This document shows, in pieces, positions 58,027-64,000 of a DNA stretch of 64,000 nucleotides (its first letter is position 1; each line of letters opens with the position of its first letter). The translations under genes were made by a program, and so were the position numbers. The stretch is taken from positions 1 through 64,000 of the forward strand of contig DATAZU010000025.1 in assembly GCA_036271875.1 (NCBI GenBank). The letters are read 5' to 3'. Origin of the DNA: Galbitalea sp036271875. Lineage in GTDB: Bacteria > Actinomycetota > Actinomycetes > Actinomycetales > Microbacteriaceae. The notes under the pieces were generated by a model. That model did not search any database. It was not told the DNA's origin and saw only the letters and a list, made by a program, of their open reading frames with translations.

Positions 58027-58096
58027 ATTACGCAACCGATTTACTAAATCGGTTGCGTAATCTTTACATGTGATCGAGTTTCGCGCAACCGGTTTA
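58027..58096. promoter_or_regulatory. LacI-type operators: 35-bp perfect palindrome plus third site
   Basis: 58027-58061 is a perfect palindrome with 17-bp arms around one central C. Each arm carries GCAACCGATTTA (58032-58043, and inverted at 58045-58056). A third copy, GCAACCGGTTTA, is at 58085-58096 and overlaps a possible -10 TAGTAT (58095-58100) of the lacI-type gene. AACCGGTT-like cores are typical of LacI-family operators, so both the catabolic operon and the regulator itself should be repressed from here. Confidence 0.8.
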
Positions 58097-58124
58097 GTAT
58101 GTGAATCACCTTCGGAGGGTGACC

Positions 58125-59159
58125 ATGTCGGCAAATGAGCGACCCACAACGATCCGCGAGATCGCCGCGCTGGCTGGCGTTTCCGCGGGAACGGTCTCGC
58201 GGGTCATGAACGACCTGCCCGGAGTCGGGCCGGACACGCGCGTGCGAATCAAAGCTCTCATCGAAGAGCACGACTTCCACGGCGACTCAACCGCGCGTCA
58301 ATTGTCGCGAGGTCGAAGCGACAGCATCGGGATCGTCTTCCCGCTGCAGGTTTCGGAAGTCGTCATGCATCCGGTGTATCCGGAGTTGCTCGGCGCGATC
58401 AGCGATGCGGCACAGGATGCCGACTACGACGTCATCCTGTTTACAACAAGCGCGTCTCGTGGGGTTGATCACGTGCTCGAGTCGGTCAAACGCAAACGAG
58501 TCGACGGCCTGATCCTTCCTGCCGCGAATTCCGACGACCCTTTGGTCACACGAGTGCAGGAAACCCGTATCCCTACCGTGTTGGTTGGACACCGACAGAA
58601 CGCGGATCGGCTGACCTGGACCGACTGCACCCACGACGAAGCGCTCTACTCACTCGCTTCAGCGCTGTTGCGCGCGGGGCGCAGGCACCTGACACTGCTG
58701 AACGGGCCGAGGAGGATCTCGGCTTACGATCTTCGGTCACAGGGATTCTGGCGAGCGGTTCGTGACTTCGACGACTCCGAAGTCTCCGCTGACGAAAAGG
58801 TGTCCGAAATGGGCTACGCCGCCGGCGCGGCCGCGGCCGAACAGATCCTCGCCCGCGGGAGCGATACCGACGCCATTCTCTGTTCGGCGGACACCACGGC
58901 AGCGGGCGTGCTCGAAACGCTGTCCAAGGCCGGCGTAGACGTGCCCGGTCAGATTGCGGTGACGGGTTTCGACGACATCGAATTTGCCAGCCATTCGACG
59001 CCAACGCTGTCGACGGTGCGGATGCCACTCCACGACACCGGCGCCTCTGCAGTCTCGCTTCTCCTGGAGATGTTGGCCGATCGCGCGGTCACTCCAGAGC
59101 CACGAGTTCTCCCGACAACGCTCGTTCCGCGAGATTCCAGCGGTCCGCTCAGCCTGTAG
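58125..59159 (+). CDS. LacI-family transcriptional regulator
   Basis: This 344-residue repressor has an N-terminal LacI HTH and hinge (about 8-60: TIREIAALAGVSAGTVSRVM followed by NDLPGVGPDTRVRIKALIEE) and a periplasmic-binding-protein-like sensor domain (about 65-340), ending with TVRMPLHDTGASAVSLLLEM. GGAGGG lies six bases before ATG 58125. It probably senses the sugar imported by the divergent operon. The three operator sites upstream support autoregulation. Confidence 0.95.
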   Translation: MSANERPTTIREIAALAGVSAGTVSRVMNDLPGVGPDTRVRIKALIEEHDFHGDSTARQLSRGRSDSIGIVFPLQVSEVVMHPVYPELLGAISDAAQDADYDVILFTTSASRGVDHVLESVKRKRVDGLILPAANSDDPLVTRVQETRIPTVLVGHRQNADRLTWTDCTHDEALYSLASALLRAGRRHLTLLNGPRRISAYDLRSQGFWRAVRDFDDSEVSADEKVSEMGYAAGAAAAEQILARGSDTDAILCSADTTAAGVLETLSKAGVDVPGQIAVTGFDDIEFASHSTPTLSTVRMPLHDTGASAVSLLLEMLADRAVTPEPRVLPTTLVPRDSSGPLSL

Positions 59160-59172
59160 GCATCCTCGTTCC

Positions 59173-60288
59173 CTAACGCTTCTTGGGCTTGGTCTCCCAG
59201 TCAACGGCGCCGCCAACGATCACCGGACCGTCGCCCGGCGGCGACTCTTCGACCGGCGGTTCCGGATCCTGGCGCGCGAGTGCCGTGGATGCTTCTCCCC
59301 GAGGTCGCTGATCGTGCGCGATCTGCAGATCTTCGATTTCGGCATCGGTGAGCGGCCTGGCGGCCTGGCGCTGAATGCGCTTCCACTCGCGCTGCCAAAG
59401 CCTGGGATCGAAGCGATTCACGAAGCGGAACTTCTGGCGCAGCGCGTAACCGAAGATTACGAGTCCGACAATCGCATAGAGCACCGTCCCAAAGATCGTG
59501 CCCTCCTGAGCGCTTGCGTCGACGGACGGGCGTCCACTGATGACCCTGTGCAGTGACTTTGTGGGAGCGGGCAGCTGCGACTCGAGCATCCCGTATGCCC
59601 CCGTGTAGGTCGGAGCGCCGAGCCGTTTCGCGATGGGCTTCAGGTCGATCGAATCCACCTGGTTGGCAATGTTCTTTTGAGCCGCTTCCGCCGCACTCAC
59701 CGAGCCCTGCGGAGCTTCGCCGGCAACGATGCGTGCGGTGACCGTCACCATACCCGCCGGCGGTGCGGCAGTCGGCGACGGGATGTTCGGATTGGCCGAG
59801 CTGGAGGCGACGCAGCCGCGATCGATCACCAGCATCCGCCCATCCACCAGGAGGGGTGTCAGCACCTCAAAGCCGGTGTCGCTGCCGCAGGTTCGATTGC
59901 GCACGTACAGCTGCGAGGATGTCGCGTAAGTTCCCGTCGCGATCACGGGCTTCCACTGCTCGGATGCTCGATACGAACCGATGGTCGGCAGCACGTCCCG
60001 CAACGGAACAGGCGTCGCATTGAAGTTGCGACTGACGGTTGCGTTGAACTGGGAAATCTGCGCACCCAGTTGCGCCTGCCAAATCACGCCGGCGACGCAT
60101 CCGCCCGCGAAGACGATCACTCCGACGAAGAAGGCAATCCAGCGCCGGGTGAGGACGAACCGCCAGCCGGTCTTGCCCTCGGTCGTCGTGTCGTAGGTCG
60201 CCGCAGTGGGTAGCGGGATCGCGAGTTCGGCGAAGCGCCGCTGTTGCTGGACGAGCTCAGTGCTCGCAGGCTCGCGCTCTCGCTTCAC
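59173..60288 (-). CDS. SURF1-family cytochrome oxidase assembly protein
   Basis: This 371-residue protein has two transmembrane helices, one near 48-72 (RRWIAFFVGVIVFAGGCVAG) and one near 270-290, with the SURF1 extracytoplasmic domain between. TGTYATSSQLYVRNRTCGSD, then GFEVLTPLLVDGRMLVIDRG, is the conserved SURF1 pattern (V-x-x-x-G and R-G). SURF1 helps haem a3 insertion in cytochrome c oxidase. A long cytosolic C-terminal tail (about 80 residues) is typical of actinobacterial members. It is convergent with the LacI gene. Confidence 0.9.
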   Translation of the reverse strand: MKREREPASTELVQQQRRFAELAIPLPTAATYDTTTEGKTGWRFVLTRRWIAFFVGVIVFAGGCVAGVIWQAQLGAQISQFNATVSRNFNATPVPLRDVLPTIGSYRASEQWKPVIATGTYATSSQLYVRNRTCGSDTGFEVLTPLLVDGRMLVIDRGCVASSSANPNIPSPTAAPPAGMVTVTARIVAGEAPQGSVSAAEAAQKNIANQVDSIDLKPIAKRLGAPTYTGAYGMLESQLPAPTKSLHRVISGRPSVDASAQEGTIFGTVLYAIVGLVIFGYALRQKFRFVNRFDPRLWQREWKRIQRQAARPLTDAEIEDLQIAHDQRPRGEASTALARQDPEPPVEESPPGDGPVIVGGAVDWETKPKKR

Positions 60289-60423
60289 GAGGCAACGCTA
60301 GCGCCGGGCCGCTGTGTCGAAGCTGTGGTTACGAGTAGGCAACGATCGTGCGTGTCGACCTTGCGCCGTGCTGTCGGGCTTCGCTACCGTTGGGGTCTGC
60401 CGAATAAGAAAGGAGCCAGGCCA

Positions 60424-60492
60424 ATGATTACCCCACTCGCAATCGACAAGATGCGCAGCGCCGGCTTCTTCGGCGTTCTCACCGAGGATTAG
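60424..60492 (+). CDS. Possible 22-residue small protein
   Basis: MITPLAIDKMRSAGFFGVLT (22 codons, ending in Glu-Asp) is preceded by a strong AAAGGAG eight bases before the ATG, in a 400-bp stretch otherwise without an obvious gene. There is no signal or transmembrane segment. It could be a leader peptide, a small toxin-like peptide or chance; the good ribosome site is the only support. A 13-bp duplicate of its Shine-Dalgarno context lies at 60532-60544 without an ORF. Confidence 0.35.
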   Translation: MITPLAIDKMRSAGFFGVLTED

Positions 60493-60652
60493 ACCGGCTT
60501 CTCGCTCGTCACGATCACGGTGACGACGCTCGAAGGAGCCAGGCCCGCACGACCGGCAGTTACGGTCGCCGTGTCTTCGCGAATCTGTCGTCCCTCACGG
60601 TCGACGAGGTCGCATCCTCGCACGATCCGCCACGTCCGTGGCGCCCCACTTC

Positions 60653-60677
60653 CGGTCCCTGAGCTTGTCGAAGGGCC
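60653..60677. repeat. Dispersed REP-like element, copy 2
   Basis: The 25 bp CGGTCCCTGAGCTTGTCGAA plus GGGCC are identical to the element at 4591-4615 in opposite orientation. It lies 33 bp before the start of the small protein gene at 60710, so part of the upstream open frames here is only the translated repeat. Confidence 0.7.
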
Positions 60678-60709
60678 GGTCCACGAGACCACTCTCAAGG
60701 GAAACCACC

Positions 60710-60982
60710 ATGAATACATCCCTGTCGGCCCAGGTCGACCAAACCCATCACCATCCGCCCTCGTCGCCCGTGCGCGCCGCGACCGTTCGACGGGTCAGCC
60801 TTCCGGACCGCGTCGCGCTGCACGTCGGTCTCGCGCTCATAACGTGGAGCCGTCGGCCGCACACCGTGGACGTCCGACCCAACACGGTCGACCTCTACGC
60901 GCGCAACGAGCAGGCTCGGGAACGAGCCGAGCGCGAACGCGAGTGGCAGCGTGCGACATTCCTCACGCAGCCTCGGCGCTGA
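60710..60982 (+). CDS. Small conserved-looking hypothetical protein, 90 residues
   Basis: MNTSLSAQVDQTHHHPPSSP starts a basic 90-residue protein. A hydrophobic stretch SLPDRVALHVGLALITWSRR (about 34-53) is followed by a strongly charged helix EQARERAEREREWQRATFLT. ATG 60710 has AAGGGA about eight bases upstream. The protein may sit at the membrane through its amphipathic middle. I recognise a similar pattern in small actinobacterial hypothetical proteins but no function. A strong terminator follows 39 bp after the stop. Confidence 0.6.
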   Translation: MNTSLSAQVDQTHHHPPSSPVRAATVRRVSLPDRVALHVGLALITWSRRPHTVDVRPNTVDLYARNEQARERAEREREWQRATFLTQPRR

Positions 60983-61020
60983 CGCAGTGGGGAACCGCAA
61001 GGGCGGATGCCCACCAAAGG

Positions 61021-61048
61021 CGAGAGCCCGACTTCGGTCGGGCTCTCG
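61021..61048 (+). terminator. Intrinsic-type terminator hairpin
   Basis: CGAGAGCCCGAC (61021-61032) pairs perfectly with GTCGGGCTCTCG (61037-61048) across a TTCG tetraloop, followed by a short T-rich tail (TCCTTGTTTG). Confidence 0.85.
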
Positions 61049-61087
61049 TCCTTGTTTGCGCGTGCTCGCGTGAGTGAGGATGGGAGA

Positions 61088-61261
61088 GTGAAACGTAGCT
61101 GGCCGTGGGGCGTGTTCTTTCTGATGGCGTACGTTGGCGCCGCAATCTATTTCATCACCCATTCCGACGGGAGCTTCGGTGGTGTCGTGCTCGGGCTCCT
61201 GCAGGCCCTGGTCTGGCCGGTCTACCTCATCTACGACCTGCTGGCCCTGGTGAAGGCGTAG
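61088..61261 (+). CDS. Small membrane protein, 57 residues
   Basis: GTG at 61088 with GAGG about eight bases upstream opens a 57-residue protein with two short helices, WGVFFLMAYVGAAIYFIT and GGVVLGLLQALVWPVYLIYD. A positively charged start (KRSWP) suggests an inside N-terminus. No function is recognised; the longer open frame includes the terminator and is not credible. Confidence 0.6.
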   Translation: MKRSWPWGVFFLMAYVGAAIYFITHSDGSFGGVVLGLLQALVWPVYLIYDLLALVKA

Positions 61262-61282
61262 CGACTCTGTCGATTACCGGTC

Positions 61283-62410
61283 TCACGCCGGTTTGTCGAC
61301 CACCCGAGCGCGCGCGAACAGCGCGGTGTCCTTCCGAGCAAGGCTCGGCTTCTCGATGAGGTGCCACGAGGCGAATGCAACGCACAGCGTGCAGACCAGA
61401 ATTATCGCGATGTTCGACCAGATCGGGATCCTGCCGAGAACGCCCAGTTCGACCTGCTGCAAGACGAATGCCCACAGGTAGGTGCCATACGAAAAGTCGC
61501 CAAACCGTGCCGCTCGTCGCAGAACCGGTATCGGAGTAAGCGCCAGGCTCAGCACGCAATACGGCAGGGCGATCCACTCGAGTTCGAGCTTTGCGACCGG
61601 CCAGATCCAGACCAATATCAGCCAGACGACCAGCACTGCAATCGCAATAGTGGGCCGTAGCGCGGGCCTCGGGACGACAAGTCGACCGAGCGCCCCGAGC
61701 GCGAAAAAGACCACCTCGGGCCCAGCATCCTCGAAGCCCTGCAGCGACGCATTGCCCACCGTCAAGAAGTATGCGGCAAGGCCAACCAGCGCCATTCCGA
61801 TGAATCCGACCCACATTCGGCGGCGCATCGCGACGCCGAGAATGAGCACGGCGATGTAACAGGACAACTCAACGCCGAGGGTCCAGAGTGAACCATTCAC
61901 GGCGGATCTGGCATGCGCCGAGTCCTCGAACACTCCCGGCAGCGAGTATTGAGCAAGCGTGACCAGGTTCAGGAGATAGGTCCAGGTCGTCGACGACTGG
62001 AAATATTTCGCGACCGACAGCGTCGTGCAGAGCGGCCCGATCACGAAAATGGTGACGAGCACCACGACCCATAGCGCCGGGAAAATCCGAAGGAAACGAT
62101 GCCGGATGAACACTCGCGCGTTTCGAATGTTCTGCCAACTGCCCGTGATGAGGTAACCGCTCACCACAAAAAACACCGAGACCGCGAGCGTGTCGATCGG
62201 GATGCCGGCAAGAGCGGGGACGGGATGCACGTCGGTCAGGATGAAACCGTGCCCAACGAGGACCGCAAGGGCCGCAAGCAGTCGGATGCCGTCAAAGTTG
62301 TTGGGCCGTTTTGTCGTGCGCGGCGGGGCCCCGCTCGATTTGCTGCTTGTCACGAGTGGACCCCGCGCGTCAGCGGTGACGTCCTCGACTCGCACATGTT
62401 GACCCACCAT
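61283..62410 (-). CDS. Acyltransferase family 3 membrane protein (OafA-like)
   Basis: This 375-residue protein has about ten transmembrane helices. NNFDGIRLLAALAVLVGHGF holds the conserved R-x-x-A-x-x-x-V-x-x-x-H of acyltransferase 3, HRFLRIFPALWVVVL is the R-x-x-R/K motif region, and VNGSLWTLGVELSCY the loop W-x-L. Such enzymes O-acylate cell-surface sugars or macrolides. A 35-residue hydrophilic N-terminus precedes the domain. It is divergent from a secreted protein gene; the two share a 136-bp promoter region. Confidence 0.9.
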   Translation of the reverse strand: MVGQHVRVEDVTADARGPLVTSSKSSGAPPRTTKRPNNFDGIRLLAALAVLVGHGFILTDVHPVPALAGIPIDTLAVSVFFVVSGYLITGSWQNIRNARVFIRHRFLRIFPALWVVVLVTIFVIGPLCTTLSVAKYFQSSTTWTYLLNLVTLAQYSLPGVFEDSAHARSAVNGSLWTLGVELSCYIAVLILGVAMRRRMWVGFIGMALVGLAAYFLTVGNASLQGFEDAGPEVVFFALGALGRLVVPRPALRPTIAIAVLVVWLILVWIWPVAKLELEWIALPYCVLSLALTPIPVLRRAARFGDFSYGTYLWAFVLQQVELGVLGRIPIWSNIAIILVCTLCVAFASWHLIEKPSLARKDTALFARARVVDKPA

Positions 62411-62546
62411 AGCCGAGCGGCCCTGCTCGCGCGGTGTGATCGGCCCGAGCCATCCGACTGTCCCCCTTTATGCCTACTTGAATGATCCTCGATATTGGAG
62501 GACAGTCCGACTTGGGCAATCGTTGCCCGATCAGGAAGGGATTCGA

Positions 62547-62990
62547 ATGTCTCGCAAAGTACTGAAAGTCGCGATGGGTCTGACCGTCGTGGCGGCGTTG
62601 ACTCTCGGTGTGACCACGGTCGCGTTCGCGGAGGGACAGCGGCTGAGTTACATTTCAGCCTGGCCAACCGGCCACAGATCGGGCACCTGGGCCGATAGCG
62701 ACGGCGACAGCGCGCACACCCGCGTCTTGCTCACGGGCGTCACGATCTCCGCCGACAACATCACCTACACCCCATCCAGCGTGCAGCTGCAGTTGCTGAA
62801 GAACAACCCGCCCTTCGGTTACCAGGCGGTCTCCAATAAGACGGCCGCGCCGGGGAGCTACCAGGACTGGGGCAACCCGGGGTCCGGTACTTTCGTGTTC
62901 CAGTACAACGGCTCGACATACGCCGGTGGCTTCTACGGGTCCGGTTCCGGGTTTGACCTGAACGCGACTCACGCAAACATCTACTGGTGA
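62547..62990 (+). CDS. Small secreted protein, unknown function
   Basis: This 147-residue protein has a Sec signal peptide (MSRKVLKVAMGLTVVAALTL, site near AFA-EG). The mature domain of about 120 residues is rich in Gly, Ser, Thr, Asn and aromatic residues, has no Cys and ends ATHANIYW. The fold looks all-beta. GGAAGGG lies seven bases before ATG 62547. The next gene (29 bp after) is a multi-TM protein, an arrangement reminiscent of lactococcin-972-like systems, but I cannot confirm the family and the downstream ATPase that would support it is outside the window. Confidence 0.72.
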   Translation: MSRKVLKVAMGLTVVAALTLGVTTVAFAEGQRLSYISAWPTGHRSGTWADSDGDSAHTRVLLTGVTISADNITYTPSSVQLQLLKNNPPFGYQAVSNKTAAPGSYQDWGNPGSGTFVFQYNGSTYAGGFYGSGSGFDLNATHANIYW

Positions 62991-63018
62991 GACGAGTTCA
63001 CAAGAAACGTAAGACGCG

Positions 63019-64000
63019 ATGAGAGTTCGTCCGCTCCTGACGAACCCAGCCCCCTGGGCGGGGGTGCTGGTCACTCTGGTGATGATCTACGACCTGTCGA
63101 TCAATTTCCCGGGCTACCGCACTCCCGCCACATGGCAGGCCGCACTCGCGGCCGGCGGCGTCGGCTTTCAGGTCGCCGCACCGCTCATCTGCGCCGCGGC
63201 CGCCTGGTCAGTCGGCCCGATTGAGCGATGGCGCATCCGCAACCTGCTGATGCCGGTGCGTTCGCCGCTGACATTGGTTTTTGCGTCCACCTGGCCGCTG
63301 CTCGCGGGTGCGGCGCTCGGATACGGTATCAGCGTTGCACTTATCTACGGGGCAACCAAACCAAATTGGGGCGGACCGGAGCAACTGCTGGTCTTACTGA
63401 CGTTTGCCGCAATGGTTTTTCTGGCTCTGCTGACCGGCGCGTTCGTTGGCTCCCATCTCCCCACCGCGATCGCGGTACCGGTTGCGCTGATCGGCGGATA
63501 CGCTGCGGTCGCCGTCCCGCTCGTCAACGACAGTGCGGGCATTGCTCGCGGCGTCCTCGGTTTCGGGCTACCCGTTTCCCTGTATTCCATCAATGACCAG
63601 ATACTCCTTGGCGCATTGCTAGCGCCGGTCGCACTAGGTCTCGCAGCGCTTCTGGCCACCTATCTGGGTGGCGCGCTGACCACGAAGGTGCGCGCCGTGT
63701 TGCCCGCGTTGGTGCTGGTCGTTGGCATCCTGGCCGGCGGGTTCCTCGTTGCCGGGGCATCCGTCCCACCCACCGAGTCGCGACCGGCGGCGCAGCTCGA
63801 ATGCCACGGTGCATCCCCACGAATTTGCCTGTGGCCGGAACTCGGCGCAGACAAATCGATCGGCGCGCTTGCCACAACGCTGTCCGGGCGGCTCGCAGCA
63901 AGTGGTCTCGCGAAGCCGACGTTGGTTACGTCGCGTCCCGGTGCGACCGCGCCAGGCACCGTGCGCTGGGATCTCTCCGGCACCGATGACCAGACGTCTC
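63019..64000 (+). CDS. Multi-transmembrane protein, C-terminus beyond the window
   Basis: ATG 63019 opens a frame that stays open to the end of the window (327 codons so far). It begins MRVRPLLTNPAPWAGVLVTL and has about seven transmembrane helices before an extracytoplasmic C-terminal part (from about residue 250, ESRPAAQLECHGASPRICLW) with two Cys. No known domain is recognised. Its tight linkage with the secreted protein gene suggests a joint function (export, immunity or processing). Confidence 0.75.
   Translation, partial: MRVRPLLTNPAPWAGVLVTLVMIYDLSINFPGYRTPATWQAALAAGGVGFQVAAPLICAAAAWSVGPIERWRIRNLLMPVRSPLTLVFASTWPLLAGAALGYGISVALIYGATKPNWGGPEQLLVLLTFAAMVFLALLTGAFVGSHLPTAIAVPVALIGGYAAVAVPLVNDSAGIARGVLGFGLPVSLYSINDQILLGALLAPVALGLAALLATYLGGALTTKVRAVLPALVLVVGILAGGFLVAGASVPPTESRPAAQLECHGASPRICLWPELGADKSIGALATTLSGRLAASGLAKPTLVTSRPGATAPGTVRWDLSGTDDQTS

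Noticed and set aside
60489..60719. 76-codon minus-strand frame with GPSTSSGTGS
   Set aside because: That stretch is the translated REP element. The rest could be a gene remnant, but nothing supports it.
1..64000. CRISPR arrays, tRNA/rRNA genes, insertion sequences, prophage or attachment sites
   Set aside because: No regularly spaced repeats, cloverleaf sequences, transposase, integrase or phage structural motifs were found on reading either strand.

Overview
The window is chromosomal DNA from a high-GC Gram-positive actinobacterium, most likely Microbacteriaceae or a close relative. This is inferred from many GTG starts, stop-start overlaps of the ATGA/GTGA type, many apparently leaderless genes, and the gene set: a SARP/AfsR-type regulator, WYL, HxlR, ArsR and DUF2510 proteins, SURF1, and lipoproteins with actinobacterial lipoboxes. 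I see no tRNA, rRNA, CRISPR array, transposase, integrase or phage gene. The region reads as ordinary chromosome with accessory catabolic and transport islands.

Layout. 1-4.5 kb: truncated ArsR gene, a hairpin repeat, a fused double ABC exporter and its MarR regulator with two operators. 4.6-8.8 kb: an orphan sugar-binding lipoprotein behind a polar amino-acid ABC importer. 8.9-10.7 kb: ABC half-exporter. 10.8-15.2 kb: class I ribonucleotide reductase operon. Its beta subunit has Phe at the radical-Tyr position. The CxxC redox tail of the alpha subunit is encoded by a separate 32-codon ORF. The upstream region holds NrdR-like and DnaA boxes. 15.2-31 kb: MFS pumps, truncated hemoglobin, ArsR/SRPBCC pair, flavin reductase, aldo/keto reductase, EamA permease, WYL regulator and VOC protein, HxlR with a divergent MFS pump, and assorted secreted or membrane proteins. 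30.2-37.3 kb: two ABC-2 type exporters, a CocE-type hydrolase and a LolA-like secreted protein. 37.4-45.3 kb: aldo/keto reductase, DedA, then a 980-residue SARP-type regulator flanked by two lipoprotein genes, DUF998 protein and a fatty-acid desaturase.

45.4-59.2 kb: a catabolic island. A LacI regulator (+) faces a long minus-strand run of four overlapping Gfo/Idh/MocA dehydrogenases, a CUT1 sugar ABC importer, a GH42 beta-galactosidase, a ROK protein and a QW-repeat (squalene-cyclase-like) protein. A 35-bp perfect palindrome plus a third related site lies in the divergent promoter. It looks like an oxidative glycoside-use pathway of unknown substrate. 59.2-64 kb: SURF1, small ORFs, a strong terminator, an acyltransferase-3, and a secreted protein followed by a multi-TM protein that runs off the window.

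The two strongest findings are as follows. (1) The same 11-bp-period direct repeat (GCGTTACG, twice) lies just upstream of the -10 of both lipoprotein genes that flank the SARP regulator, which is the geometry of SARP operators. (2) The redox-active tail of ribonucleotide reductase is split off as its own small ORF. A family of long palindromic hairpins with compensating base changes also sits immediately next to stop codons at several gene junctions.
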